A DNA stretch of 64,000 bases from Campylorhamphus procurvoides (lineage: Eukaryota; Chordata; Aves; Passeriformes; Dendrocolaptidae), in assembly GCA_013396655.1 (NCBI GenBank), contig WBMV01000093.1, forward strand, positions 529,885 to 593,884, given 5' to 3'. Shown in pieces: positions 21,421-36,610 of the stretch (position 1 is its first letter; each line of letters opens with the position of its first letter). A model generated the notes under the pieces. It was given only the letters and a program-made list of their open reading frames with translations, ran no database searches and was not told the DNA's origin. A program made the translations under genes and the position numbers.

Positions 21421-24400
21421 CCCTGCTGCCAGGGAACAGGGCTGTGGGCAGCATTCCCCCCTGCTGATGCACAGCCTGCAGTGATGGCAGACCCCACACC
21501 TCCCACCCTGCTCCAGGTGCTGGTTAACTCTTCCTGGAAATTTAAACAGCATTGACAGGGAACACTGAGACTTCTCCTGACAAAGGGGATAGATATCTAG
21601 GCCACATTTCTTGGAAAAACTGGTTTGCAAGCCCCTGCAGAGAGAAATTAATTTACCTGGGTCTCCAGCATGCAGGTCATCCTCTCCTGCCAACACATCC
21701 TCACAGGCAGCATCCTGCCTCCTGGTTTTGGTCTTCCAACAGGTACCCTCCTCCTCACTGCCATTTAGACAGCACACAAATAATAAGCTACTAAGCCAAC
21801 AGCTACACCATCATCTGAGGACATGACCCCAAATGCTCAGTGTCAGGACTGAAATATCTCCTGGTGAAAGTAAGAAGTGGAAACAGGATTTTTTCCTATC
21901 CTTGGTAAGCCACACTGCTGGACTTGCTGCTCATCTCCAGAATTTCCTACATTCTCCACATTGCTGAAATTCAACACCTACCTTGATTTATGAATGGCTT
22001 TGGGAGATACCAGAATCAGGTTTTTGGATGGGCTAGACCCTACAATAACTACACCTTTTAAAGTACCTTTGGAGCTTTGCTCCTCAGACATGCTATTCCT
22101 GCAACTGTTGAAGCCTTCAAAGCTTCTACAGAGGCTTCTTCTTCCTTCAGACTGTACAAACTCAGTGCCAAAAAACTAAACTACTTTTTCATTGTAGCAA
22201 AGCAAATACCAACTTCAGCTGTAGGTTTCACTCTTGTGCACTCCTTTCTGATGGGTATTAAAAAAGCCCTCAGTGGTTCCTAACCCTGGCCCAGGACAGT
22301 CAATACAGCAGCAAGGTTCGTACTATTTTTTACATAATAACACATTTAGACCCATAAAAAATGGAATCCAAAAAAAAGGACTGATGTGTTTCAACATCGC
22401 TGCTGACATCAGAGTCTTCTTCAACCACCCAGCCCTGCAAAGCAGGAGGGCAAAGAGCTCCTCACAAATGACTGTTGTTTCCCCCTGAATGTTTTTATTC
22501 ATTGGCTTCAACACTGCTGCAAAGCACATGGCAGCGGTGACCCAAAGGGATGGGGTAACATCCCCACACAAGCTGCTGCTGATAAAAGCAGCATTCAGCA
22601 GTATTGCCACTCTGCTGGTCACATTTTCCAAGGGAAAAGACAAGGGAAGGGAACAGCAGTGTGTGTGCTCGGGCTGCGTGACACGCAGTTTCACACAAAT
22701 TCAGGAAGTGGGATAATCAGCCTCTTTGTTAAAGGCAACATATTCTGGGCACATCTACATACTTGAGCCACTGCACATAGTGTATTGAACCAGCCAATAA
22801 ATTAAATTAATTCTACCAGTTATCTGTAGAGTCCAGTATGAAAATTACTGAATTACAGCTCCTGTTAAATTAAGAAGTAACAAGTCCTCTTAAACACCAC
22901 CCAGCAGGAGTGCAGACCTCGAGTTGAATAAGAAGAAGGAGCAAGGTGGACATGAACTTTCAAGCTAAATTAAAGAAAATTAAGCCCTTTTATATATAAT
23001 TTCCTCCTTTTAGCTCTCATTTTTATACAATTATGCACTGCTGGGTTTTAGCCAGATAGGGAAGATGATCTAGGTCAGTGCTTCTCCACCCCTTTTTCCA
23101 CCGAAGGACCAAGCTGTTTTGGAGAGGGAAAAACTTCCCAGTCCATTTTATATTCCACATTCTACCCCCAGCTGGGAAGAAAAGGCTGCTACTGGAGCAC
23201 CTATTGTTTCTTTAAACGGACCCATATTGCTTTATTGATATAATTGCAACCTTAGTGTTACAAGTTGATATAATTTCAATAGGCAGCAAAGACACATAGC
23301 AAGATTGTTTCAGGAACATGTCCAAGAGCACAAGGAGGAGGGTGTTTACACCTTTTTTTTTTTTTTAAATTAGTTCTTTTGTGAAGCCCCTGTGCTGTGG
23401 TAGAGACCTTAGAATTAATGTGAACAAAACTCCTGTACTAGAAAGCAGACCAGGACCAAGAAACTCCTTTGTCATAGTCATGCCAAAGTTTCCCCAGCTT
23501 TAAGACTTTGTTGCAGTCCATTTCCTTCAACTCTCTGACTGCTTTGACCATCGGTGTTTGCACCGTGCTCCAAAGCCCTCAGCCTGCAAAGCCTGATTTC
23601 AGGCAGCTGGAGATTCCCAGTGCCCTGCCCCAGGTCATTCCCTCTGACACCCCAGGGCTCAGCTGTGCATTGGAAACACAGAACATGCATCCAGGCTTTC
23701 AAAGGACTGGATCTGCAGCCCCAGTGCCCACACGTTCTCAGTGGTCTCTGCAGGTAATGGGTGAATCATGACCTTGGTTTCCCATTTGGAGCAGAAAGGG
23801 AATGAGCACCTTGAGGAGCCTGTGGTGCTCCGAGCCCAAGTTCTGCTCCTCCACACGAGGGGAGCAGGTGAAGGCTCAACACTGCTGAGTCCTGCATAAG
23901 CAGCTGCATCTCCTAAAGAAGATATAGGGGCTAGAAAAGCAGGAGGCAGCCAGATGTATCAGTTCCACTAGCTCAGCATGCCCTGCAGGAAGAGTATGAG
24001 AGTGATCCCTCAGACTCCTGTTTGCATTAGGGAAGTGAGTGAACACACACTGCCCCTGCAGCAGCCTGAGCTGTGGCTCCCCATGGGCCAGAGCAGGGCA
24101 TGGGGATTTGCCTGTACAGCTCTGCCTCGTGCAAAATCTCTGCCATTCACATTGTCTTGTGAGCATTTTTCCTCTGGGAAAAGTGTAACATATTCCCCAG
24201 AAGGTTTGGATGGCTGCCTCGAAATGACTGCGGATTTGGGCTCAAACAATCAGGGGACAGAAGCAGAGCTCTGAGGTTGCAATGACACCTGCTGATGGGG
24301 AAGGCTGGGAGAGGGACAAGTGAAAACAGCCAAGACACAGAGTTCACAAAGCAGAATTACAACTCACTGAGTCCTTCTGGAACACAAGGCTAGGGGTGGG

Positions 24401-27400
24401 CAAGTACACAAGGGGATGAAGGAAATGCTGCAGGGTAAAAAAGAGCAAACTAGTCCAATCACTGTTTCTAGATCCTCTGAGCACAGACAAGGTACCTACA
24501 AACCCGAGCAGCTGCACACACACTGTGTAATGGCTTTCCAAAAGACCTCCTCCAGCAAAGGGGGGATCAAAAATATTTTGGCAATACTAGGAAATGAAAA
24601 TAAAAGGACGTTCTCTTTTCCCTCTGTGATCTGACAGAATATGAGTATGAGACATTCTCTTCTTTCCACATCTTCTGATCACCTCCTCTAACAATCCACA
24701 CCAGGAACCAGGGAAAAGAGAGGCAGCACTCACCATTCTGACATGGGCAGACTGTCACTCCCTGACCTGCAGACACACTGCAGGTAAACACAGCAGTAAC
24801 AGGGGACTAACAGCTCCATTCCACAATGCAACAAGCAGATCCAAATTCAGATCAATACACTGCACTTCTGGCAAGATGGTCTGTATTTATTCCCAATATA
24901 CCAACTAACATACACATGGCATTTAAATCCTTTGTGTTTTCCTAAGGATGGCTTCTGCTTTCTTCGAGGGAAGAAGTCAGGACACAGCTCAGAATTTCTG
25001 TCAAGCAACCAGGGCTTCTGTGAACAGAGAAGGGGACAACAGCTGCTGCTCTGCAGCATTAAAGCATGCCATCCATAATGACATTACACTGTCCCTTTTA
25101 CTTAATAAACACTGAATTTAAAAATAAACTAGAGCTCTCCTTTGATCTGTGGAAGCTCAGGAGGCTGAGACGGAGGGTGAGGGGAAAGAAGGGAGAAAAG
25201 GAGCACTTCTGTCAGGCAGGGATTGTGGAGTGGTCCCCAGGACTGGAGGCAATGGAATGAATGGAAACCGATGTAACACAACAGCAAAACCATGGGAGGT
25301 GTGGACATGCAAAGTGCTTCACGTCATTAATTTTCTTTTAAAAACATAAAAAGTAACAATTAAAACACATCTGTACATCCCAAATACAAGACATTTTCAG
25401 AAGACTCTCAGCTAGGTAATTTGTTCAACTCATGCACTTGAGCCAGCAAATATGAAAAGCTTTTCACAGATATGCCATGCCCTGCCCTAAACTGGTTTTC
25501 CCTCCCAGTGGGCCACTTTCTCGTGCCCTCAGTGAGGATCAAATAATACTGGAGAAAAGAGAAAGTAAAGGTAATAACTAACACACGAAAACTAACTACA
25601 GGAACACCAGCAAGTGCAGAAACCAAACTCCCCTGCTCCAGGTCCTGAATGGAAACCTGCCTGCTGCAGGCTTTGCTGCTTTGTGTTTGCCTTGGAGCTA
25701 TAAATGTTATAATAAGGTCAATGTGTACACAACCAGTTCTCTGACAATAATTCAATGCACTCAGAGCCTTTAAGCCCCCGTTTGTCTCCTCATGAGCCTC
25801 TTGGTGGAGTGAGGAGGCAGTGGAAGGCAGGGCTGCCTGAGGAACAACCCTTTGTGTTCCCTTCAAGCATCTCCCACCTGCAAACAGGGTGAAATGCAAA
25901 CACAACATGAACAGGAAAATAGGTCACACTTCAGTGATTTCAAACTTCAAAAATACAGAAGGGATTCAACACAGGAGAGCAGGGATGGTGACAGGAGAGA
26001 GCACATCACACACCTCTGATGAATCCATTTGATCCTGTGACTGATCAGACTTTTTCAGTGAGATTGCTTTCTAATTTATGCCTTTAAATGGAAATAAAGA
26101 CCTTGATCTTCGCATTAAATTTATGCAGATAGGTCCTTGAGGCAACACTTCTACAGAAGACACCAAAGTGCAAAGACATTAGATTAATAATGCAAACATT
26201 GTATGTGTATCTAGAGTGACTCTGAGGATTCAGCAGCTGTCAAATCCTCCAGTAGCTTCTGCTCTGTCATTCTGACTTGAGCAGCATTGCAGATTTCCTG
26301 AAAACCTTCAGCCCAGGTGCCCTTACCCTAAGAGGCTGTATTTGGGATGGACACACTTGCAGTGGAAGGGGTGGCTGTGCCCTGCCACTCCTCCAGGCTG
26401 GGCAGCAGGGCTGGGAGCTGGCCCAGCTCCACCTGATGGGCTTGGTGCTGCACCAGCTCCCTCACACAGGGCCATGAAGTGTCAGTGCCAGGGTTTGGTG
26501 GAATTAGGATCACTGTTAGATTAGTTAACAGCTGTATAATTAGCCACGCTAAGCCTCGATGTTTTCCCCTGAAACCCAGTTTTTACAGTTATAAATAGCA
26601 GTGTTAATGATCTCCAGCATCACTGCTCACACCCAGAGCCCCTCCTGCCTCCACCAGCTCTGGTGTCACTCACTCAATGTCACATTCTCCTGACTTTTCT
26701 TGTTACAGCTATAAAAGGAGATAAAAAGAACTAAAAAAGGCAGAAACCAAAAATAAACTCCAAACTGAAGTGGATCAAGAAGGACTTTTTTCCTTACATG
26801 CATTAAAACCTTAGCAAACAACAGCTGCAGCCTGTACTTAAACTGCACCTTCAAGCATTAACTTAATTACATTTCACTGGAGTGGGAGGGGATGGTACCA
26901 GCATTTCATACGCAGGTAAACTGAGACAAAGGAGTGCAATAGTCTGGAGTCACACAGCAGGATGATGAATGGGCCCCAGAATGAAACCTGAGTGCCCAGC
27001 ACATCACCATGCTATTTACCAAATGGGATGGAGCACCAGGGCACTGCAGCACCGAGACGCCTTTCATAAATCTGTCATGGCACACTACATGCTAATGAAG
27101 GGATATGAAGAGCATTTTTCTTTATTTTGAAGGTATTCAGCACAGGAAAATTTCAAAAAATAGAGTTCACGCTCTTTGGTTAAATTCAATTTGCCAAATC
27201 TATGAATGAGGCAGAACCCAGATTTGTCATCTCTGAAATCTAAAGTTCAGACAATGCAATTCTTAAATCCTCTCCATACTGTTATCACCAGCAATATTAC
27301 CACCTAATCAAAACCGTCCACCACTTTCACTAATGATTAAAGATATATTTTTTAAAACCTTTAATTTCTGCAGAGCTTTCCAAAACTCTGCAGTGCAGCA

Positions 27401-27923
27401 ACACAATCTCTGGAAATGTCCATAGCAGAGATTACAGACAGTTACTGTAGGAAAACTAAAATACATAGGTATTTTCAGCTGTTCCATTCTCACCATGGCT
27501 AGCACCACAAGTCTGAGAGGAAGAGTATCTTTGGAGGTAAAATATAATCAAGTGAGAATTTTAAAGGCTGTTTCCAGGAGCACTGTTAGGGGCCTTGAAG
27601 GGGTGTAGAAACGAAAATGTGAGATAATACAATAAAATGAACACCGCTGCTCACACTTCCCTCTGTGGTTACAATCAGAGCTGCTGGTCTGTGCTTTTGC
27701 ACCCCGGGTTTCCAAAGGTACTATTTGGGGTACCTTAACTGAGGAGATGGCAGGCCTGAAGCAGAGCAAAAAACCTCCAGGATATCCCCTCCACAACCCC
27801 AACAATATTCCATGAATCCACTAATTGCTTTAATGCAGTGAGGAAAGAAACCCCCACATGCCAAGGCTGCCAGGAGCTTCTGAGAGCAGGGCAGGGCTCT
27901 GCCATCATCCAGCCACGCTACAA

Positions 27924-28148
27924 TCACAGAATCCCAGAATATGCTGGGCTGGAAGGACCCCCAAGGATCCTGGAGTCCAACCCTCAGCCCTGCACAGGAC
28001 CAGCCCCAAGAGTCACCCCCTGTGCCCCAGAGCATCATCCAAACCCTCCTGCAGCTCTGGCAGCCTTGGGGCTGTGCCCACTGCCCTGGGGAGCCTGGGC
28101 AGTGCCCACCACCCTCTGGGGGAAGAACCTTTTTCTAATATCCTGAGA
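27924..28148 (-). mobile_element. CR1 LINE 3' end
   Basis: It starts with the reversed CR1 terminus tcacagaatcccagaatatg, followed by ctgggctggaagg, tcctggagtccaaccctcag, agcatcatccaaaccctcct and gccttggggctgtgcccact. The gggggaagaaccttttt segment marks its upstream end. It belongs to a different subfamily from the copies at 1-355 and 2604-2823, and matches the plus-strand copy near 37.6 kb. Confidence 0.92.
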
Positions 28149-28824
28149 GCAAATGTAAGCACTGCATTCCCTTCCCAATTAATAACCCAAGTGCCAAATA
28201 ACTCAAATCTCTGACTTGTGTTACAGCAGCAGAGAGGAGCAGCAATGGCTGAGTGGCACAGCGCTGTGCTAAGAGCTCCCACCACACAAAGCATAAAGCC
28301 CTGCAATCTGGGATGATTTATCTGCACCTGAGCGAGACAGGCTTCCCCCAGCCAGGAGATCTGCTTGGGGATCGATGAGAACAAGGAGACAGGTCTTGAT
28401 CAGACACCAGAACAATCTGAGAACATGTACTGTACACAAAACATAAAACCCAGAAAATACGTATTCTGTGTTTCAGCCATTTGATCCCTTAACAGAACCA
28501 TGAAAATCTGAACAAAAAAATACCATCTTTCCCCCAAGTTACTGGCTCATGTTTTATAACAGGGGCTACTGATTTTGCTGGCTTTGTTTTCTGGGCTCCC
28601 CACTTCACACACACACCCCATCCCGATCTGGAAACATTTTCAGACAGAAAACTGCCCCTGCTGGAGCTTCTTTCAAAGGGTCTCAGCACTAGTTCCCAGC
28701 AGTCCATAACAAAACCTTGCCTATTAATTTATAGTGAGTGGCAACTTCCCAACTGGGCGACCATGCCCAGTTTCCCAAACATTTCCCAAAGGAAAACTGT
28801 TGCTGGTGAACACTTTTTCTGTGG

Positions 28825-28910
28825 ACACAAAAAAGAAATAAAAAGAAACAAAGAAAAAAAGAGAAAAATTAGAAAAATAAAGACAAAAATTAAACTGGGA
28901 CAAAAAAAGG
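28825..28910. repeat. A-rich low-complexity tract
   Basis: This is an adenine-rich stretch with AAAGAAA, AAATAAA and AAATTAG interruptions. No transposable-element or retrocopy body adjoins it on either side. Confidence 0.85.
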
Positions 28911-29478
28911 CAGTAAATTAGCATCTTTAGTGAAATGACAGTCCTGGCACTCCCAAACAGGGTGCAATAACCTCTCCTGCAGTTTCTTCTCTACTCCCAG
29001 CTCCACCCTTGGCTGTTCCCCTCCCAGCTCTCCTCATGCCATCCCAGTGCCAAGCAGGGAAATCACAGAGGAAAAGCCATTAGAGGCAGCAAGCCATTAC
29101 ACTTACCTGGTCAAGGGTAATTACCCTAATTAGAGCCTGTAAATAGAAACAAGTGACTTGCCAAAGAAAAAATTCCCCAAACAAATGCTCTGTTCCCTCT
29201 TTCACCTTTTCATCCTGTCACTGGGCAGAGCCAGAGCCCACTAGCCCAGGTCCCCTGGGGCACCTCTGACCACAGCCCTGCCATGGGGCCATGGCTGCAG
29301 CCACGCTGGAGAGGGGCTACCAAATGACCAAACCGAAAAATACCTGAGTTCCTGGAACATGGCTTCCCAAAAAAACACTGGAAGAGAAAATATGGGAGGG
29401 CCCAAGAGCTAAGAGGAATCAATTCATGCTCACATTCAGGTAAATTTGCTGTCCTCAGCAGCCTTGGTGCTCTGCAGG

Positions 29479-29548
29479 GCTGGGAGCTGGACTTTAATGA
29501 CCTTGGGGGTCCCTTCCAACTCAGGATCTTCTGTGGTTCTGTGATTTG
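29479..29548 (+). mobile_element. CR1 LINE 3' end, short
   Basis: It reads gctggactttaatgacct, tgggggtcccttccaactca, then the terminal short repeat ttctgtggttctgtgattt. Only the last 70 or so bases of the element are present. Confidence 0.88.
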
Positions 29549-32216
29549 GGTGCTGCATCACCCAAGTCATGCTGTTCTATTTCAAACATCTGAGTTCCCG
29601 GGGTAACCAAGGCAAACCCAACACCCTGAACAAATCCCTGCTGGAGTTTTTGCCCTGTGAAGTCACAATGGATCACCCATGTGCTTGGACATGCCCAGGG
29701 TTTCCCACCCAAACCCATGCCTATGGATTTCACTCTGCTCTCAAGCCCTTTCCTGCTGTGTACCATGGAAATAGGAGGCACTGCTCTGGCTCTGCAAAGC
29801 TCACAAATCTCCAGGTCAAACCCTGCAGAACTTGGCCACAAATGCACTGGATCTGCTGTTCCTGTGAGAGTTCCTGCACGGGTTTCTCCTCTCTCACACA
29901 AAGCAAGGAGGAGTGGAGGGCTCTTTGCCTCGTGGCATCGCTCCATCCTCTCCCAAAGCCTGAAAGGCTGTTGCTACACAGCCAGTGATTCAGGGCTGTA
30001 AGAGCTTTTGGCAGAAGCCTGCACTGGATGGTGCTGAGCCAGAGAGAGAGGAAGGCACTGCTGCTCTATGAACATAAGGACTCAGCCCAGCCAGGACAGC
30101 TCTGATCTGTGGTTCACCAGTAGCTGATAGTTCTAGGACAGTAACCTTTCATCAGGAGAAAAACACACCCTTTTTATTCCTTTTGAAGGCTCACAGAGGG
30201 ATGTTTTGTACTGGGGGAAAAAAGCACAGAAGATGAGAGGAACGGGAAAATGGTATCTGGCCAAAAAAATGACTGCATCATCTGAGGTAGATCAGACACA
30301 GCACGTACAAGTGAGAGGGAAACGCCGACTCTTGGTGACTTTGGCAAAGCTGTGCTACAGAAGGGGACAACCACAAAATAGCAGGTGTGTAAAGCAAAAG
30401 GCAACGGGAGACCACGGGGCCTCCAGCACTCCAAGTGCCCAGAACTAACCCCCCAGTGCTCCATCAGCACAGCGCCATGAGGGATGGATTGCTGCTGCAG
30501 GAGTTACTGGGACACATCCAAAAAAGCATTTGTTAGGACTCACATGGACACAGGGACAAGGATCTGTGCAGAGATGTAATCCAATGCACCAGCATCTGGC
30601 TGGCACACAAACAAGGCATGCTTTCATCCCCACGGGCAGGGTTGGAATCACTGCTGCCTATTTTTAACATTTTTAATTGCTCACAAAGCCGAGGGGGCTG
30701 CAAGGAAGGAGCCAGCCCTGCTCTGCACACAGGCATTGTCCCCAAACAATGAACCTCCCAGAGCCAAAGTGCCTCCCAGGCTCCAGCAGCACTGCTGATA
30801 CGCTGCAGAAACCTGGTGTCTTTCTGCCTGTGACCCCAGGGAACAGCCAGCAGGAGGGGAGTAAGTATGCTGGGATTTCTAGAGGTAAGTACATGTAATA
30901 TCTTTATCCAGGGACAATCCCCCTGGAGTTTCTGAATTTCTGCTGTAAGACAGATTCAGACCACTGAGCTGAGAACTCCCTTCATGCCATTTTGTCTCCC
31001 AGTTTGTTTTCCCATCACTGTCATACACTGACACCTGTTGGGACAGCAAAACACACAAATAGGGCATTTCTTTATAGGAGGGAAAAAATTCAGTCGTCAC
31101 TCCAAATGGACCAACATTTGCTGGCATCTGTCACCATAATGACTGGGCAGTTTGAGCAATATTCTCTCCAAACTATGAAACAGTTGATAGGATGAAAAGA
31201 GCTCCCAGACCACTTCCTGTAGAGGATGCATGCCCTCAAAAGAAATCCATTTCTGCTCAATAAAAGCACTCCACCAAAGCAGGAGGTGGCAGGAGCCATG
31301 AACTAAACCCCAGCAGCACAGTCTCACTCACCCCTGTTGCTCTGGAGGGCCCAGCCACACTATAGTCCTACACCTCTAGGGCCAGGGGAACTGAGCTGCT
31401 GGGCACCAGGGCTGGGCAGCAGCTGCTCTGCAGCCAGGCCATGGAAGTGAAATTCTGGAACCACCAGCATGTTCAGTTAAAAAAGCTAAGCTGCATCAGA
31501 GCAGTTGTGTCACCCAGCATTTTCCTACACCAACCCCTGCTCCATCACCTGCCACATGAAGTTGCAGAGGATTGTTTAAATACACTGGCATGGGTGAAGA
31601 GAACACTTACTTGGATGGTACAAGGCATCATTACTGATGAAGGAAATGGCTGATGCAAAAAAACCCAAAGCCCCACTGCTGCTCACCATCAGGAATGGTG
31701 ATATACCTTTGGTTTGGAAGAACTGTCAGGTACAAGCTGGCCTCATTGATTTCAAAGCAAGTAATTCTCTCTTTCAGCGAGGACTGACCCATGATACTTC
31801 ACAGGAATGCACTTCCCAAAGTGGACAGTATTTGCACAATCAATAAAATGCACACATTCAATTTCTCCCTAAAATGGGGTCAATAACTGAAACAGGTATT
31901 AAGTTAGAAGTCAGTCCCACAACAACATTGAAAGGATTAGAACACTATTCCCTTTATCCCTCTTTTCTTTTCCTTCTCACATCACAGCAAGCAACTGACC
32001 TTCAGGGACCAAAGCAGAAATAAATAAAGATGCCAAGACCAAAGATCAACTGAGATTTTCACTTTGCAAATTCACAATATCAACAGCACTGCCCTTGAGC
32101 ACAAGTCCAGGAGTTGGGAGAGATGGGTTTATAACCAGCTACTACAGAAACCTCTGAACTTTAAGCTCTATAGTGAGTAGGAACAAAGGACATTTATTAA
32201 AATGAGAAGTTAATGC

Positions 32217-32264
32217 TTAGGACTGTTAGTAAATACGAATTTAGGACTCTTAGTAAGTACAAAT
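32217..32264. repeat. 24-bp tandem duplication
   Basis: TTAGGACT, G or C, then TTAGTAA occurs at 32217-32240 and 32241-32264. The two copies have three mismatches. Confidence 0.88.
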
Positions 32265-35200
32265 CCATAATAAAATGCCAGTGACAGCAGGCTCTTTCAC
32301 AACATCCATTTCTTTTGATCATGATTTGTATATTCACACAGAATTGTTGGCTCCTAAAACCAAAACAAGATGGATTTTCCTCTGGTGCCTCCATATTTCC
32401 ATTGTGACTGTTGTGAAATGTCAATATACACTTTTTTCCATGAAAAAACCCTAATGAATCAAAATGGGGATCATTTGCACATTGCCACACGAAACGTTTC
32501 AGTGTCTGCCAGCAGTGACACACTACAGAGCCTCAGTCCAGATGCCAAACCTACAAACTGAACACTTCTAGGTTAATGCCAACATATGCCACACCTACAG
32601 TGCTACATTTTGTGTTAATAATAAAAGACTGTCATTTGCACATACAAATATGTTCTATGTTATTTCACCTAAAACATCACCTGGCCGTTGCAAATTGCTT
32701 GTCTCTTTTTCGAGCACAACTTGCTTCTGTTTCACACTGATTTGAAGAATATGGGAAACCACAGGACGTGTTCGAGAGATAAGGCAAAATAAATTGTAAA
32801 CCTAGCAGTATTTATCACAAAACCCACATTATCTACTGCTGTAGCCACTGCTTTTATCTTCATAGTTATTATGATTTGCCATATATAATGGAAAGCTAAA
32901 TATCTCCATTTTCTGCCAGGCTTGCATCCTGCCTTAGCATATTTAACCTGACAAAGTACAGTGTGAGCTGGTCACAAGTGTGCTGAAGAAACAGCTAATT
33001 ATTTTAAAGCAGGCTCTCAATGGAAGGCCCTGACCCATTCATAAATGTAGTTCTAATTATTCTGTTGGAAATTCTGCTTTCCATTAAGATCCATTCCTAT
33101 GTGTGCCAGAGGGGCACACACCATAGCTCCTGCTCTGAAATCCCTGGAGCTTGCCATGGACAGCATTGTCTCAGGTGTGCCTTGGAGCACGACAGAACTA
33201 CCTCTGTTTTCTAATAATTTTCTAAAGATAACATACATAAAATATGTATGCCTTAGTTGAGACAACCCTTCAATAACTCTGTTGGGAATACACATTAAAC
33301 ACTACCTCCTCCTCCTCCTATCAAATGACCACCCCATCAAACCCCTCATCTTGAATTCATCTAACCCAGCATGGCCATGGCAAATCATTCCCATACACAT
33401 TGCAAAGGCATGTTACAAACCCCTAACATGAGACAGTTCCCATTGGATCTTCCAAACTTAATTCTGAACCACAAGACAAACTCTTTCAACATAATTATCA
33501 CTGCCATATGGGCAGCTCTGCTATTGTGCTGTTTCTAATTAGGATTGTATATGTTACACATGTTGAAAGAGTTTGCAAATATGTTTTGTGGTTGACAGTC
33601 AAGCTCAGTATTTAAAGTAACGTGAACTTTTGTATGTTTACATTACATTTGCTGTAACAAATACATCATGTGCATAATAAACATACATATGTGCACATAT
33701 ACATGCACACACACTATTTTGTTTTAGCAAACTAAACATAAAACAGGTGTCAGAAATGTTAAAACTCATAACTGGAATAAACAGATTCACCAAAAATTTA
33801 TTTCCAAACCACTCCTGCTCAGCTATTGGCTTCTACAGAAAGGATCCAGAAGTATTTCCACTTTATTACTAAAACACTTTATTCATTGGATTTAAGTATT
33901 TACATCTGTAATTTTGTATATACTAGTCAAAATTTGGAATTAACTTCTTCAGGAAGTTATCTGTATATCTATCTATTGACACGTAATTTTTGCCACCAAA
34001 AGAATAGTATAAGCAATTCAAAGACAGAAAATTAAGTTAAAATCTTGGAATGGTACAGAACAAAAGCTGCTGGAGTAGAGGCATAAAAAGGCAAAGTACC
34101 AACAACACACAGGTAAAGAACAAAAATCAATCCTTTACAAGTAAAAACCCTGGGGCAATTAATTTAATTCTAAAACCTTATACAAATATGCCAAGCATGA
34201 AGCTGCTGTGAATTGCAAACAGGGCTTTGGAACTCTGCTTTCCAAATCATTATTTTATTAGACATGTGTACCTCTCCCTTTTGATTTGTGAAAGCCTTAC
34301 AAGATGTAAGAGCAGTACACAGACACATTTAATTGCTAATGATACTGTGCTCTGTTTCAAGTTTCAGCATTAGCATCCCAAGGTAGAAGAGCATTACAAC
34401 CCTTTCAAAGCTTTAAAACCCACTTTTCACATAAACAGATCATTGCATGAGTTTCCCTTTTGACTCCTTTGTCTTGCACTCACCCTTCAGTTCAAAGTAG
34501 TAAAATAACAAGATATTTCATTAGATAACTCCTGATACTGCTTTGAAGCAAGAGGACAGCAAAGCACCAGCCTCTATCAATAACACACAGATGTCTCCAA
34601 GCACGACCTGCTTGCCTGCTCAGGGTGTGAGACACCACAGTTCTCAGTTATCCAAAGAGCCTTTTACTGCACTCAGGCCACTAAAAAATGGATGGAAACA
34701 GTTGCCTCAATATTCCTTGTCCAGGGAAGGCTACCAGAGGGCAAGTGTAGGAGTGTTACACCATCTCTGCCTGGGACAGAGTATTCCACTGTCCTCCTGG
34801 GGATGTGACTGGGCACAGGACAGGGCAGTCCCAGGGCAGCCCCATGGCCTCTGACACACCTGGGAGCATGACAGGAGCTAACACAGGCAGCCCAAAGCCA
34901 CTGGCATTCTGCTGCTCTTGCCCCAGAACAGAACTGGAGCAATCACTGGAGAGAATGTCACCAAATCCAGGAGGATGCAGACAACCCAGCTAAGTGCAGC
35001 TAGCAGGTCATGGATGCACTGCAAGAAGACCACGACATTTCTGGAAGCAGAATTCTGTCCTCAAGGTAGTAAAATTAAGTACTGAGGCACACCTGAATGC
35101 ACCAATGTAAGCCTACCAGTCTACCTGGAGGACCTACCTCCATTTCAACAGGTTGAAATGGAGAGTTCAGCTCAACAAATTCACTGTCAGCCTCTGGATT

Positions 35201-36610
35201 TTCAGCTCACCTACCCCATCGAACTTCATACAAGCCATGTCGATCTGGCATTATAAAATTAATTGCAACCACATTTGACTGATGAGGAGTAATCTCATTC
35301 AGCTGATTACTGAATCCTGAAAGGAAGCAACAGGATAGAGGAGAAGGGCATGAAGTTTTTCCATGGTAAGACAGACTGCAGTCTACTCCTTATTAGATAG
35401 CAAAGAATCCAACCAGGAGGTGAAAGTCTGTAGAAAACCATGCTGTACTGGATGTGTGTCAGGACCTTCCTCATCAGTAAAGGGGAAATGAGGGAGAAAG
35501 ATGAGAAACAGCTATTCTTTAGCTGTAGGAGTTATAGGCTTCCTAAAGAGAAATGTGCCCTTTACAAGTGTTAGGGTGATTCTTTACATGTGTGCAAAAC
35601 AAGAGAAAATCATTCACATACATCTCTCACCACACTCCACAGAACTAGTTACTCCACTAGAAGACACATCATTTTTAACCGAGTTATCCATATTTATAAT
35701 GAAGATGTTATAAGTAGTGATCTCTACCACTCCCATGCAGCCACACTGAAACGTTACTACACTTCTTAGACCATTAAAACATAATCATGACTGAATAATA
35801 CATTAGAGTAAGGCTGATCACAGGCAAAATAGAGTTTGTCACTGCTCCTGCTACTAATCTGCTATGGCACTGTAAAGGCAGCAGAACTTGTCCTATTTCA
35901 CAGGACCCAGAAAAATTGTAGTTCCCCACTTCAGCTGGTTGCTCTGAAGGCTTTAGTGTAAGGTGGTGGCAACAAGGAGCCACTGCTGCTTTTGTAAGCT
36001 CCAGTCAGGTAGAATAATCCCCAGGGGGATTGTGAGGATGCTTAATGAGATCACATTCCCTCTGGAAATTCACTTGCTCCTCTGCAAATAGGTTTTAATA
36101 ACCAAAGTTTTCATGAGCTTCAGAGGAGGAGCCTCAGGACCCGAACAGCTTGCTGGGCTCTGCCAGCTGCCAGGACTTCCCTGCTCCTTGATCGCTGTTA
36201 TTTCCTCACAGCAAACCCTCAGGGTGCTCAGCCAGGCCATCACTGACAACAGACCATGAAGCTCTTCCAACACACACCTGTCCTTCAATCTTTTCCTCCT
36301 CCAGGACCAGGAAAGGAATTAACAGTATTGCCATTCACGCTCCCAGTCTGGGCCACCTGAGTGACTGCCCAAAGGAAGCTGGGGGCAAGTGACACCTTTA
36401 AAAGTGATTTCTGTTTCTCTAAGAAGGGTTTCTATCACCATCTCAGAAGTTTTGACAAATTTACTGGTAGCTAAAGTCTTACTGGATGTGGGAGAAGGAT
36501 TCATCCCTCACTCTGAGCCAGTTCCAACCAAACGAGGGCAGCCAACCCAAAAGGGGGAGAGGGGCAGCCCCACTGCTCTGCTTTTCTCGTGCAGATTTTC
36601 TGTTTTCAAA

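Larger units (their letters stand above)
18948..27923. other. Intron: unique sequence
   Basis: Apart from the octamer and CpG patch listed separately, this holds a poly(T) run at about 23352-23366. At 23078, cagtgcttctccacc followed by a T run faintly resembles a hAT-type terminal repeat. No gene was seen. Confidence 0.55.
28149..36610. other. Intron: unique sequence, partly very AT-rich
   Basis: Besides the listed CR1 tail and tandem repeats, this contains a (CCT)n run at about 33305-33317 and an alternating purine-pyrimidine stretch at about 33672-33716 (catatgtgcacatatacatg). No gene was seen. Confidence 0.55.

Noticed and set aside
23078..23125. hAT-type transposon terminus (cagtgcttctccacc followed by a T run)
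   Set aside because: There is only a short resemblance, and no matching inverted end or target-site duplication was found.
28825..28910. Poly(A) tail of a processed retrocopy
   Set aside because: No gene-like body or target-site duplication adjoins the A-rich tract on either side.
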